This document shows, piece by piece, positions 1-8,669 of a stretch of DNA of 64,000 bases. Position 1 is the stretch's first letter, and each line of letters starts with the position of its first letter. The notes below the pieces were generated by a model. It searched no databases and had not been told where the DNA came from. It saw only the letters and a list, made by a program, of their open reading frames with translations. The stretch is from Roseiarcus sp963813195 (GTDB lineage Bacteria > Pseudomonadota > Alphaproteobacteria > Rhizobiales > Beijerinckiaceae): assembly GCA_963813195.1 (NCBI GenBank), contig CAWEYC010000036.1:248001-312000 (forward strand). The letters are read 5' to 3'. A program made the position numbers and the translations under genes.

Positions 1-3
1 CCC

Positions 4-615
4 ATGGCTTCCACCAATTCCGATCTCAGCGACTTGCATCGCGGCGTCAAGGATGCCTTAGGCGCTCGATGGGGCCTACTCATGTTCCAGGGCGTCGCCC
101 TGATCGTTCTCGGCGCCATCGCGATCGCCGCGCCGGTGCTGGCGACCATAGCCGTCGCAATCTACATCGGTTGGCTCTTCCTCATCGCCGGCATCGTCGG
201 GCTCATCGCGATGTTCCACGCCGATGACATCGCGGCCTTCCTATGGACCCTCGTCACGGCCGCCCTGTCCCTGGGGCTCGGCGTATTGCTGCTCTATCGA
301 CCCCTCGCCGGCACGGTCACGCTCACGCTGGCGCTGACCGCGTTTCTCGTTGCGGAAGGTGTTTTCCAGATCGTGACCTCCCTCGCCTATCGCAAAGCGC
401 TGCCCGTCGCCTGGCGCTGGCTGCTCGCCAGCGGCCTCTGCGACCTCATCCTGGCGGCGATCATCATCGCCAGTTGGCCGCTGAGCGCCGTGTGGACGCT
501 GGGCCTGCTCGCGGGCGTCAACCTCCTGACCTCGGGCTGGGCCATCGTGATGACGGCGTTGGCCGCGCGCGACACCGTCAAGACCGCGGCGGGTTCCCTG
601 CTGCACGGACATTGA
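4..615 (+). CDS. HdeD-family (DUF308) membrane protein
   Basis: The 203-residue product is almost entirely hydrophobic. About six membrane segments follow a polar N-terminus of some 25 residues, arranged as repeated two-helix units (first segment near residue 25, last ending near 190). Length and pattern fit HdeD/DUF308 inner-membrane proteins, whose E. coli member is linked to acid resistance; the molecular function is unknown. The ATG lies three bases inside the window edge, so its ribosome binding site cannot be judged. A strong hairpin follows the stop. The family call is good; a role in acid stress here is inference only. Confidence 0.8.
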   Translation: MASTNSDLSDLHRGVKDALGARWGLLMFQGVALIVLGAIAIAAPVLATIAVAIYIGWLFLIAGIVGLIAMFHADDIAAFLWTLVTAALSLGLGVLLLYRPLAGTVTLTLALTAFLVAEGVFQIVTSLAYRKALPVAWRWLLASGLCDLILAAIIIASWPLSAVWTLGLLAGVNLLTSGWAIVMTALAARDTVKTAAGSLLHGH

Positions 616-624
616 CGCAGGAGT

Positions 625-674
625 GACGGCGCTTGCCGCTGGCGCGGGTCGACCGCGCGAGCGGCAAGGGCGTC
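625..674. terminator. Long inverted repeat, probable terminator after the HdeD-like gene
   Basis: A stem of about 22 bp with roughly three mismatches closes on a 6-base loop ten bases after the upstream stop codon. The inner part contains a GTCGAC palindrome. There is no T tract, so an intrinsic terminator is inferred from position and stem strength only. Confidence 0.45.
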
Positions 675-879
675 ATCGTAAGACGTCGCGACAGCGACGA
701 TTGAGTCAGGGCGACGACGCAGACCGCCGTCCCAGCGGTCGTCATGCGGCCTGTCGGCCGAAGAGAGGTTCGCCCGCGGCGAGCCGACAAAGTCACCCCT
801 CGAACAGCATGTGGGAAACGCCACCTCTTCCACGCCTCGTCGGCTCCATAGTTGCGAGGCTTGAATTGCGATCGCTGAG

Positions 880-2193
880 GTGGCCGAGATGCTCGTTGCT
901 ATCGCGATCTCCAAAGTGTCCGCCGTCGCACATCGTCCCGCTCGACTGGGCGCCTTCGGGTATGCGGCGTTCACTGCGATCTGGCTCGGCAGCATGGTCT
1001 CGAACATCGGCACCGCAATGTACGACAGCGGCTCGCGCTGGCTGATGATGAGCCTCGATGCGGATCCGATGGCGGTGTCGCTGGTGCAAGCGACAGTCAG
1101 CGTGCCCGTTTTTCTGTTCACTTTGCCGGCGGGCGCGCTCGCCGACATCGTCGATCCGCGGCGCCTGCTCATTGTCGTGGAGATCGCCAACACCTTGATG
1201 ACCGCGGCCTTGGCGGCGCTGGTCTCGTTGGGCCTCGTCACTCCGGGCCCGTTGCTGCTGACGACGTTTCTTCTGGGCGCCGGCGGCGCCCTTGCGGCCC
1301 CGGCGTGGATGGCGATTACGCCGCTTCTCGTCGGCAGGCGGGAACTGGAGGGCGCCATCGCAGCCAACACCGTCGGTTACAATATCGCTCGCACCATAGG
1401 ACCCGCCCTAGGCGGGTTCGCCATCGCCGGATTTGGCGTCGCGGCGCCCTTCTGGATTTGCGGGGCCAGCAACATAGCGGCCATCGCGGCGCTGTGCTGG
1501 TGGCGCGGGTCGCCGCGGAGGCCGCAAAGATCGTTCGCCGAGCCACTCACCAGCGCCATCCACGCCGGCCTCCGGTATGTCGCCCGTGACCGACGCATGC
1601 GCGCGATTTTGATTCGATCGCTGGCGTTCTTCCCCTTCGCGAGTGCGTATTGGGCGCTGCTACCTCTGGTTGCGCGCCACCTGATGAATCATGATCCGCA
1701 GCTTTATGGCTGCTTTCTCGGAGCGATCGGCGCCGGCGCCATCGCGGGCTCTTTTGCACTCGGCTGGCTGAGGGCCAGGCTCGGGCGCGATCGGCTCGTC
1801 ATGATTGCGACGGTGGCGACCGCGTTCGCGCTTGTCCTCTTCGGGTTCGCGCACAACGCCGCGACCGTACTCGGCGCATGTCTGATCGCCGGCGCCGCGT
1901 GGACAGTGATCCTGACGAGCCTCTATGTCTCGGCGCAGATCGCTTTGCCTGATTGGGTGCGCGGCCGCGGGCTGGCAATCATGCTGGCCGCGATATTCGG
2001 CGCCATGATGATCGGCAGCCTCGCCTGGGGGCGAATTGCCTGCCTAGCCGGCCTGCCCGTAGCTCTTGTCGCTGCCGCGGCCGGCGCCGCGATCGCCATT
2101 CCGCTCACGGCGCGTTGGACTCTCCAGACCACCGCTGGGATCGAAGAGAAACGGGCGCGATCGTTGGCCGAGGACCGGCCTACCGCGCGATGA
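880..2193 (+). CDS. MFS transporter, EntS/MFS_3-like
   Basis: About 437 residues with twelve predicted membrane segments. The N-terminal half has the MFS loop-2/3 signature region (GALADIVDPRRLLI, residues about 86-99) and the first helices carry GSMVSNIGTAMYDS, as in the enterobactin-exporter-like MFS_3 family of drug or siderophore exporters. The central cytoplasmic loop (residues about 208-225) is basic. The start may be GTG at 880 or ATG at 889; neither has a strong ribosome binding site. The 3' end overlaps the opposite-strand acyltransferase relic by 14 bases. Substrate is not predictable from context. Confidence 0.8.
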   Translation: MAEMLVAIAISKVSAVAHRPARLGAFGYAAFTAIWLGSMVSNIGTAMYDSGSRWLMMSLDADPMAVSLVQATVSVPVFLFTLPAGALADIVDPRRLLIVVEIANTLMTAALAALVSLGLVTPGPLLLTTFLLGAGGALAAPAWMAITPLLVGRRELEGAIAANTVGYNIARTIGPALGGFAIAGFGVAAPFWICGASNIAAIAALCWWRGSPRRPQRSFAEPLTSAIHAGLRYVARDRRMRAILIRSLAFFPFASAYWALLPLVARHLMNHDPQLYGCFLGAIGAGAIAGSFALGWLRARLGRDRLVMIATVATAFALVLFGFAHNAATVLGACLIAGAAWTVILTSLYVSAQIALPDWVRGRGLAIMLAAIFGAMMIGSLAWGRIACLAGLPVALVAAAAGAAIAIPLTARWTLQTTAGIEEKRARSLAEDRPTAR

Positions 2194-2722
2194 TCGAGGC
2201 GGCCGGCGGAGCAGCGAGAGAGCTTCGAGAGGGACCCTCGAGACGATCCCGAAGCTGCAGAAATGGTCGCTCGACCAGCCAGTACAACGCCGCGCCGACC
2301 ACGAACGCGGCGAGCACAGCGATCACGAGTCCGACGCTCTGGAGGGAGGCGGGCGCATGGGACAAAGCGCTGCGCACCGCATGGAAGACCGGTTTGTGAC
2401 TTAGGTAAAGACTGTAGGCTCCCAAGGCCAACGGGCCGGCGCCGGGAATCGCGTATCGCCCAATGACCGACCGGCTTTCGCTACCGGCCATTACGATTGT
2501 GGCCATGCTGAACGCCAGCGAACGATCCAATAGTCCGGCGAAACCAGGCCGAGCAGCGAGGCATGGTAGAGCATGACCCAACTGAACCCAACTGATCGCG
2601 ACGGCCCGGAGAAGGTCTAGTCCCGGCAATCGCGCCGTTGAATGGGGCTGCACAGAGTTCGACAGGCTTTTCCATACGGGCGCACGATCCAGGCGTGAAG
2701 TGTTCGGGGAGGCTAGCGGCAA
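2180..2722 (-). pseudogene. Decayed acyltransferase_3 (OafA/YrhL-like) gene
   Basis: The longest open frame gives 180 residues, half the usual 350-400 of this membrane O-acyltransferase family. It starts with the family opening GLDLLRAVAISW and ends with SLYLSHKPVFH and a C-terminal ERPFLQLRDR, but most of the middle is missing. At 2576-2595 a perfect 10-bp unit, ACCCAACTGA, is duplicated in tandem. Removing one copy restores the family motif SWVMLYHASLLG in a single frame, which shows a frameshift. The reading frame after the duplication then rejoins the C-terminal part through an internal deletion. The gene is therefore very probably non-functional. Confidence 0.75.
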
Positions 2723-2983
2723 ACTCCCGATGCATCGCGGCCTTTTCGAGGCGCGACCTCACGACGCCATGCGGCCGCTAGCCGACCCATTTCACCGGCA
2801 CTTCCAGCGCCCGCGCTCGGCGCTCCAAAGCGATAATATCGCCGCCGAGGCCGATTCCGGCCGATCCCCCAACGCTCCAGGCGCCGCGCCGGCGTCAATT
2901 CTTCAGGGTTCAAACCATTTCTTTTTGAAAATCAGAAACAATGCTATTCTGACAATCTCCCGTCCCCCGCTGGAGCCGCGCGC

Positions 2984-3442
2984 TTGTCCAAGATATCCGC
3001 TAAGTCCAAGCCCATTCGCCCTACCTCCCGCCTCGAGACGCGGCGCGAAAAGGCGGAGCGCAAACTCAGGGTGTTCAACCTGCTGAAGGCCGGCGTGCCG
3101 GTGGCCCAAATCGCCCTGCAAGAAGGACTGTCGACGCGGCGCGCGCGCGAGCTCATTCAACAGACGCTGGACCGGCGCGAGATCGATCCGCCGGCGGGCT
3201 TCGTGCAATTGCAGGTCGGGCGGCTGAGCGATGCGATGATGGTCGCGCATTCCGCGATGATGGAGGGCAACATGCAGGCGCTCGATCGCTTCGTCAGAAT
3301 CGTCGGCGAACTCGATCGCTACCATGGCTTCGGCCGCGCCGCCGCCAATCCCGACGTCGCGGCGCGGACGGCGCTTTCGGCCGCCGTCGCCCCGACGCTC
3401 GCTCTGCCGGCGCCGGCGGAAAATCGTATCCTAAGAGATTGA
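2984..3442 (+). CDS. Hypothetical protein, HTH-like N-terminal region
   Basis: A 152-residue basic protein starting at TTG. Residues 20-60 form a charged helix followed by VAQIALQEGLSTRRARELI, which looks like a helix-turn-helix of the recombinase/sigma type. The rest is alpha-helical with a hydrophobic alanine-rich tail. I do not recognise a named family. The 40 bases upstream are unusually AT-rich for this genome and could hold the promoter. It stands alone, convergent with the YdcH gene that follows. A DNA-binding role is inference from one motif. Confidence 0.55.
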   Translation: MSKISAKSKPIRPTSRLETRREKAERKLRVFNLLKAGVPVAQIALQEGLSTRRARELIQQTLDRREIDPPAGFVQLQVGRLSDAMMVAHSAMMEGNMQALDRFVRIVGELDRYHGFGRAAANPDVAARTALSAAVAPTLALPAPAENRILRD

Positions 3443-3479
3443 AATCATTGAGTTGCGCCAGGAATCGACTTGGGCCCCC

Positions 3480-3701
3480 TCAGGCGATGATGTCAGGGGT
3501 CAGGGCGTCCTCGACTTGGCTCAATTTGTCCCGCAGCAGCAGCTTACGCTTCTTCAGCCGTTGCAACTGCAATTGGTCGGCCTGTCCGGCGTCGCGCAAG
3601 GCGTCGATCGCGGCGTCGAGGTCGCGATGTTCCTCGCGCAGCCGCTCCAATTGACCCGACAAAACGGCGCGTTCGTCCTCGTTCAAGTCGTCTTCCGCCA
3701 T
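3480..3701 (-). CDS. YdcH/DUF465 family protein
   Basis: A 73-residue acidic, almost wholly helical protein. LEEHRDLD-like and LQLQRLKKRKLLLRDKL segments give a heptad pattern typical of the DUF465/YdcH family, whose function is unknown. An upstream extension of the open frame exists to 3827, but residues encoded there are low-complexity and the family begins at the ATG at 3701, so that start is preferred. A second member of the same family is encoded divergently 218 bases away at 3920. Confidence 0.75.
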   Translation of the reverse strand: MAEDDLNEDERAVLSGQLERLREEHRDLDAAIDALRDAGQADQLQLQRLKKRKLLLRDKLSQVEDALTPDIIA

Positions 3702-3919
3702 GCCCCGCTTCGCCCGAATCGGCCCCGCTGCGCGAGGCGCCCCCGCGCGGAATATGCGAGCGTCGAGGCGAGTCCGCAAGACCGTCCGGCCTCGCGCGGG
3801 CAACCCTAAAAATCCGTCGGCCCACACGAGGAATTCATCGGCGTTCGCGCAATTTCAGATTTGCAAGGCAGGCCCAATATGTCACAATTTCGTCGTCGAT
3901 AGAGAAAGGGAGTTTGCCA

Positions 3920-4108
3920 ATGTCCCTCGAGTTGCATTTGACGGAACTCGTGCGTCGCCATCAAGCAATCGAAACCGCGATTGCCGTGGAAGAAACGCAC
4001 CCGTCAGCCGACGATTTGAAGCTCCTCGAACTGAAGCGCAAAAAACTCCAACTCAAAGACGAAATCGAAAAGCTCAAGCACGAGACGGAGCGCGTACTGA
4101 CGCACTGA
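3920..4108 (+). CDS. YdcH/DUF465 family protein
   Basis: A 62-residue coiled-coil protein containing LKLLELKRKKLQLKDEIEKL near its C-terminus, the conserved core of DUF465. The ATG at 3920 is preceded by AGAAAGGGA at 3902-3910, a fair ribosome binding site; an in-frame TTG six bases earlier is less likely. It is divergent from the other YdcH gene at 3480-3701, and the bases between them are AT-richer than the surroundings. Function of the family is unknown; the pair probably arose by ancient duplication since the two differ clearly in sequence. Confidence 0.8.
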   Translation: MSLELHLTELVRRHQAIETAIAVEETHPSADDLKLLELKRKKLQLKDEIEKLKHETERVLTH

Positions 4109-4176
4109 AGCGTCGCTTCGCTCCCAAGCAGCCTGCTCCCGGCGTAATGGCTTAGAGATCGCCGACCCGCGGAGCC

Positions 4177-5406
4177 TCAACGCTCCGCTACGGCAGGGAC
4201 AATGTCGGCCCATTCCCGCGCGACCTCCGCGTCGGGCTCGCGAGCGGCGTGTTCGCGCGCGAGTGCGAGAATTTCGTCGGCCGCGCAGAGACGAGCCAAC
4301 GCCCAAACCGCCATCGCGCGCGCCACAGGCGATCGCGCGCGAAGTTGTGCGCGCGCCGCGGGGATCAGCGCGCGGTCTCCCGAGTTGCCGATCGCGACGA
4401 GCACATTGCGAAGGAAGCGCGCGTGGCCGATGCGCTTGATCGGCCCGCCGGCAAAGCGACGGCGAAACCCCGCCTCGTCGAGCGCCGCCAGTTCGGCGAG
4501 CGGCGGGCTCGCGAGGTCCTCGCGTTGCGCGAGCTTGGCTTCGCGCCCTTCGCGCGCGAACTTGTTCCACGGGCAGACGGCCAGGCAATCGTCGCAGCCG
4601 TAGATGCGGTTGCCCATCGCGGCGCGCAATTCCCTGGGGATGGTCCCCTTGTGCTCGATGGTGAGATAGGAGATGCAGCGGCGCGCGTCGAGCCGATAGG
4701 GCGCGGGAAACGCTTGCGTCGGACAGACGTCGAGACAGGCGCGGCAGGCGCCGCAATGATCGCTCTCGGGCGTGTCGGACGGCAGCGCGAGATCGGTGAA
4801 GATGGAGCCGAGAAACAGCCAGGAGCCGAATTGCCGGCTAACGAGATTGGTGTGCTTGCCCTGCCAGCCGAGACCCGCGGCGGCGGCCAGCGGTTTCTCC
4901 ATCACCGGCGCGGTGTCGACGAAGACCTTGACGCTGGCCTTGTCCGGGCGCGCCGCGACGACGAGCCAGCCCGCGAGCAATTTCAGCCGGCCCTTGATCA
5001 CGTCGTGATAGTCGCGATGGCGCGCATAGACCGAGATCGCGGCGTTGCTCTTGCGCTGGAGCGCCGCGCCAGGATCGACCGTTGGTCCGTAGTTCACCGC
5101 CAGCATGACGACGCTGCGCGCTTGCGGCCACAGAACTTTCGGGTCGGCGCGGCGGGCGAACGTCTCGGCCATCCAGTCCATGTCGCCTTGCGCGCCGGCG
5201 GCGAGCCAGGCGGCGAGGTTTTCGCGCGCGCCCGGCGGCAGCGTCGGCGGCGCGACGCGGCAGGCGTCGAAGCCGAGTTCGCGCGCCTTGGCGCGCAGAT
5301 CGCTCAGAAGTCGAGATCGGCGTAGGTCGGGCTCGGCCCCATGCCCGGCAGCCGCTCCCCCAGCAGGGGGCGGAACGAAGGACGAGACTTGATCCTCGCG
5401 TACCAT
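4177..5406 (-). CDS. queG: Epoxyqueuosine reductase QueG
   Basis: Reduces epoxyqueuosine to queuosine in tRNA, the last step of queuosine synthesis, with a cobalamin and two [4Fe-4S] clusters. The cluster ligands are visible as CGACRACLDVCP and CDDCLAVCPWNKF, together with the family segments FVDTAPVMEKPLAAAAGLGW and HKGTIP. A C-terminal HEAT-like helical part follows. The ATG at 5406 gives 409 residues, but conserved sequence starts only near LLSDLRAKARELGFDACRV, so about 30 leader residues overlapping fzlA are doubtful; a GTG at 5433 is also open. The gene overlaps the 3' end of fzlA, which suggests translational coupling. The window also encodes cobalamin genes, fitting the cofactor need. 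Confidence 0.92.
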   Translation of the reverse strand: MVREDQVSSFVPPPAGGAAAGHGAEPDLRRSRLLSDLRAKARELGFDACRVAPPTLPPGARENLAAWLAAGAQGDMDWMAETFARRADPKVLWPQARSVVMLAVNYGPTVDPGAALQRKSNAAISVYARHRDYHDVIKGRLKLLAGWLVVAARPDKASVKVFVDTAPVMEKPLAAAAGLGWQGKHTNLVSRQFGSWLFLGSIFTDLALPSDTPESDHCGACRACLDVCPTQAFPAPYRLDARRCISYLTIEHKGTIPRELRAAMGNRIYGCDDCLAVCPWNKFAREGREAKLAQREDLASPPLAELAALDEAGFRRRFAGGPIKRIGHARFLRNVLVAIGNSGDRALIPAARAQLRARSPVARAMAVWALARLCAADEILALAREHAAREPDAEVAREWADIVPAVAER

Positions 5407-5996
5407 GACTTCGCCGTCTCGCTCTCGTCCCACGGCGCGTCGCCGAGATAATCGACGCAGGACAAATGCGCCGCCGCCGCCAGATCGGCATAGCTCAGCC
5501 GCTCGCCCGCGAGCCAGTTGCGGGCGCCGATGAGGTGCCCGATGTAGCGCAGATGATAGCGCAAATTGGCGCGGCCGGCGCGCACCGCCTCCATGTCGGG
5601 CCCGCCGCCGCCGTGCTTGGGCGACATGTAGCGCTTGTAGATTTTTTCCGTCACCAGCAGTTGGCTCGCCTCGGCGAAGAACTTGACGTTGAACCAGCGC
5701 ATCAGGCGCCTCACCTCGATGCGGCCGAGCGGATCGTCCGGCAGCAGGCGCCGGTCGCCCAGGGCAAGGCCGCGCGTCTCATCCAAATATTCGGCGATGA
5801 TCTCGGCCCCCGGCACGCTCGGCGCGCTGTCCTCGCTCATCACCGGCGTCACGCCCTCGGCGTTGAGCAGCAGGAAATCGCGCCGCCGCTCCCAGGGCCG
5901 CTCCTCGATCAACTCCGGCTCGATGCCGAATTCGCCGAGCGCCAGGCGCACGAACCGCGAGTGCGGGCAAAAGGCGTGATGGTAGAGACTGATCAT
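5304..5996 (-). CDS. fzlA: FtsZ-binding GST-fold protein FzlA
   Basis: A 230-residue glutathione-S-transferase-like protein. The thioredoxin-like N-terminal domain (residues 1-80) opens with MISLYHHAFCPHSRFVRLAL, and the all-helical C-terminal domain ends in RIKSRPSFRPLL followed by the terminal YADLDF. In Caulobacter the homologue FzlA binds FtsZ filaments and is needed for constriction; that family shares the conserved C-terminal tail seen here. It lies directly upstream of queG with overlapping ends, an arrangement that I recall from other alphaproteobacteria. A plain metabolic GST is the alternative, but the tail argues for FzlA. Confidence 0.85.
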   Translation of the reverse strand: MISLYHHAFCPHSRFVRLALGEFGIEPELIEERPWERRRDFLLLNAEGVTPVMSEDSAPSVPGAEIIAEYLDETRGLALGDRRLLPDDPLGRIEVRRLMRWFNVKFFAEASQLLVTEKIYKRYMSPKHGGGGPDMEAVRAGRANLRYHLRYIGHLIGARNWLAGERLSYADLAAAAHLSCVDYLGDAPWDESETAKSWYARIKSRPSFRPLLGERLPGMGPSPTYADLDF

Positions 5997-6096
5997 GCGG
6001 AAACGGCGCGCGGCTGACTTATGGAGAGGCTCAGACCACTCATGCGGCCGAGGCGGTTAAGCAGGGGTAAAGGCTCGACGCCGGGCGAGCCCAGCC

Positions 6097-6738
6097 TCAG
6101 CCCAAAATCTCGCGCGCCTGAACGCGCCAGACTCCGGCGGCGTTCATCTTCGCCCAGGCGGCGTCAAGCGAGCCGCCCGCGTCGATCGCGCGGCAGGCGT
6201 CGTCGATGACGAAGGTCTCAAACCCGGCGGCGCGGGCGTCGAGCGCCGAATAGGCGACGCAGAAATCCGTGGCGAGGCCGCAGGCGAACACCCGGCGCGC
6301 GCCCCTCGCCCTAAGCAGCGCCGCGAGGCCGGTCGACGTCTTGCCGTCGGCCTCGGTGAACGCCGAATAGGAATCGACGTCGGGGTTGACGCCTTTGCGC
6401 AGGATCAGGAAGGCCGAATCGACGTCGAGCCCATCGTGCAACTCCGCTCCCGAATCGCCTTGCACGCAATGATCCGGCCAGAGCACTTGATCGCCGTAGT
6501 GCATGGTCACGACATCGAAGGGCTTTGCGCCCTCGTGCGAGGAGGCAAACGAGGCGTGCCCTTCCGGATGCCAGTCCTGGGTGACGACGACATTCGCGAA
6601 AGCCCGGACGAGGCGATTGACGATCGGCACGATCGAATCGCCGCCTGGAACCGCCAAGGCCCCGCCGTGGATGAAGTCGTTCTGAACGTCGATGATCAAC
6701 AACACGTCTTCGGCGGCGGTCGTCATGGTTGCGGACAT
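6097..6738 (-). CDS. pncA: Nicotinamidase (isochorismatase superfamily)
   Basis: Hydrolyses nicotinamide to nicotinate for NAD salvage. The 213 residues contain the catalytic Asp region LLIIDVQNDF (residues 13-22), metal-site residues in VVTQDWHPEGHASF, the catalytic Lys in LRKGVNPDVDSYSAF, and the nucleophilic cysteine in CGLATDFCVAYSA. All expected active-site residues are present and length is normal. The gene starts three bases after the stop of the upstream UPF0104 gene, so the two are probably co-transcribed, though no functional link is obvious. Confidence 0.93.
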   Translation of the reverse strand: MSATMTTAAEDVLLIIDVQNDFIHGGALAVPGGDSIVPIVNRLVRAFANVVVTQDWHPEGHASFASSHEGAKPFDVVTMHYGDQVLWPDHCVQGDSGAELHDGLDVDSAFLILRKGVNPDVDSYSAFTEADGKTSTGLAALLRARGARRVFACGLATDFCVAYSALDARAAGFETFVIDDACRAIDAGGSLDAAWAKMNAAGVWRVQAREILG

Positions 6739-6741
6739 CGG

Positions 6742-7689
6742 TCAGCCTCCGCCCCTCGCCCGAATGAGCTCGCCGATTCGCCTGCGCTCGAAAATGAGGA
6801 CGACGACGAGCGAGAACAACAATGGCAAGATAAGGTAGAGCAGGCGGAAAACAAGCAGCGCCGCGAGCACACTGGCGGCCGGCGCGTCGGGCATCGCCTT
6901 GAGAAACGAATATTCGAGAACGCCGAGGCCGCCCGGCGCGTGACTGACCAGAGCAAGCGTAAACGAGGCGAGGAACACCCCGAGCACCACGGCAAAGCCC
7001 GGATTGTCGGCTTGCGGCAGCGCGAAATAGATGATCCCCGCCGCGCCGATCAGCTCGAGCGGGCCGGCGAGCAATTGCCGCGCCGCGATCGGCGGACGCG
7101 GATAGACCACTTCGAACCCCCGGACCTTGAGCGGCGCGAAGTGCAGCAGCGAGCCGATCGTATAGAGGCACGGCCCAACAAGCAGCACGAGGCCGACCAC
7201 CCGCGCCGCCCAATCCGGCGCGTCGACGTAGCGCATCGCCACTTCGGGATGAAACAGCAGGGTCAGGCCGCCCAGCAGCAAATTGCCCAGCGTGAAGGTG
7301 AAGGAGCAGAAGGCGACGAGCACGCCGACCTCCGCCATGCCGAGGCCTTTGGTCGAATACGCGCGATAGCGCACGACGGCGCCGGAAAACACCGTGGCGC
7401 CGATGTTGTGCGCCAGCGCATAGGCGGTGAACGAAACTAGCCCGATGAAGCGCCAGCTCAACCGGCGACCGAGGTGAGCGAGGGCGATATGGTCATACCA
7501 GGCCAACGCGGTGTAGGCCAGGCCGGTCGCGCCGATCGCCAATATCCAACGAAGTGGTGAAATGGCCTCGATCGCGGCGCTGACGTCGGCGAGCGACAGA
7601 CCCCGGAGTTCCCCCAGCAACAGCCAGAAGGTAAACGCCACCGCCCCGAGCCCGACGACCGGCCACAGGACATCCAACACCCGTCTCAT
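6742..7689 (-). CDS. UPF0104 / lysylphosphatidylglycerol-synthase-TM-like membrane protein
   Basis: A 315-residue integral membrane protein with about eight hydrophobic segments. It carries the family signatures ALAHNIGATVFSGAVVRYR in the middle and SHAPGGLGVLEYSFLKAM near residues 255-272. The fold is the flippase-like domain of MprF and AglD; function of stand-alone members is mostly unknown, with lipid or polyisoprenoid translocation a common suggestion. The ATG at 7689 begins MRRVLDVLWPVVG, immediately before the first membrane helix; the longer open frame upstream is low-complexity and rejected. It is followed after three bases by pncA. Confidence 0.8.
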   Translation of the reverse strand: MRRVLDVLWPVVGLGAVAFTFWLLLGELRGLSLADVSAAIEAISPLRWILAIGATGLAYTALAWYDHIALAHLGRRLSWRFIGLVSFTAYALAHNIGATVFSGAVVRYRAYSTKGLGMAEVGVLVAFCSFTFTLGNLLLGGLTLLFHPEVAMRYVDAPDWAARVVGLVLLVGPCLYTIGSLLHFAPLKVRGFEVVYPRPPIAARQLLAGPLELIGAAGIIYFALPQADNPGFAVVLGVFLASFTLALVSHAPGGLGVLEYSFLKAMPDAPAASVLAALLVFRLLYLILPLLFSLVVVLIFERRRIGELIRARGGG

Positions 7690-7922
7690 CGCTCGTTCCG
7701 CGCCGGGCGCGCCGCCGCGCCGCTTTGCCTTCCCTGCACGAGCGAAGCTGCGAGCGCAAGTTGATGGCGGCCGCCGCGCCAGGCGGCGGGCCTTACAGCG
7801 TCCTACGGCCGTCGCGGCGTCGGGTCGTGTCATCCAGAGTTCCAACCGACGCGAAGGCGACACGAGCGTCCGCTAAGCCGAGCGCGCCATGGTTGCGGTT
7901 CCACCGGTCCGACGAGGCTGAC

Positions 7923-8636
7923 ATGCGGTTCATCGAGTCCTTCAATCTGCTCGCGCTGGCCAATTCCGCGATCTGCCTCGGCGCGGCGTTCCTGTTCGGG
8001 ACCCTGATCGGCGCCGAACGGCAATACCGTCAACGCTCGGCCGGACTTCGCACAAACGTTCTCGTCGCGCTCGGCGCCGCCGCCTTCGTCGATCTGGGGA
8101 TGCGAACCGCCGGGCCGGCGTCGACCCAGGTGATGGCCTACGTGGTTTCCGGCATCGGCTTTCTCGGCGCGGGCGCGATCATGAAGGAAGGCGTCAACGT
8201 TCGCGGCCTGAACACCGCAGCCACGCTCTGGTGTTCGGCCGCCGTCGGGGCCGCGGCCGGCTCGGGCCTGCTCGTCGAGGCGGCGATGTTGACCGCCTTC
8301 GTCATCGCCGGCAACACGCTGCTCCGCCCCCTCGTCAACAGGATCGATCGCATCCCGATCGACGAACTGACTTCGGAGGCGACCTACACGGTTCGCTTGA
8401 CGGCCGCTCCGGACGCGGCGGCGGAGGCTCGCGAGGCGCTGATCGAGGCGTTGGAGGGCGCGAACTATCCCGTGAGCGAGGTCGAAACGGTCGACCACGA
8501 CGACGACCTCGCCGACGTCGTCGCCACCCTGGTCAGCACGTCGGTGGTCGCCAAGGAGCTCGACGACGTCGTCGCGCGGCTCGAGAAGCACCACGGCGTG
8601 GACCATGCCACCTGGGAAAGCAACGCGAAGAGCTGA
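7923..8636 (+). CDS. MgtC/SapB family protein
   Basis: A 237-residue protein. Residues about 10-140 form the MgtC membrane domain with LFGTLIGAERQYRQRSAGLR, GIGFLGAGAIMKEGVNVRGL and NTAATLWCSAAVG, all hallmark segments. Residues 145-237 make an ACT-like soluble domain rich in acidic residues. MgtC proteins are linked to growth at low magnesium and to control of the F-type ATP synthase in pathogens; in free-living bacteria the role is unclear. The ATG at 7923 was chosen because the conserved region starts directly after it; an open frame extends upstream to 7725 without family similarity. Confidence 0.88.
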   Translation: MRFIESFNLLALANSAICLGAAFLFGTLIGAERQYRQRSAGLRTNVLVALGAAAFVDLGMRTAGPASTQVMAYVVSGIGFLGAGAIMKEGVNVRGLNTAATLWCSAAVGAAAGSGLLVEAAMLTAFVIAGNTLLRPLVNRIDRIPIDELTSEATYTVRLTAAPDAAAEAREALIEALEGANYPVSEVETVDHDDDLADVVATLVSTSVVAKELDDVVARLEKHHGVDHATWESNAKS

Positions 8637-8669
8637 TGAGGCAGCGGCGTCCCGGGCGACCGGCTCGGC

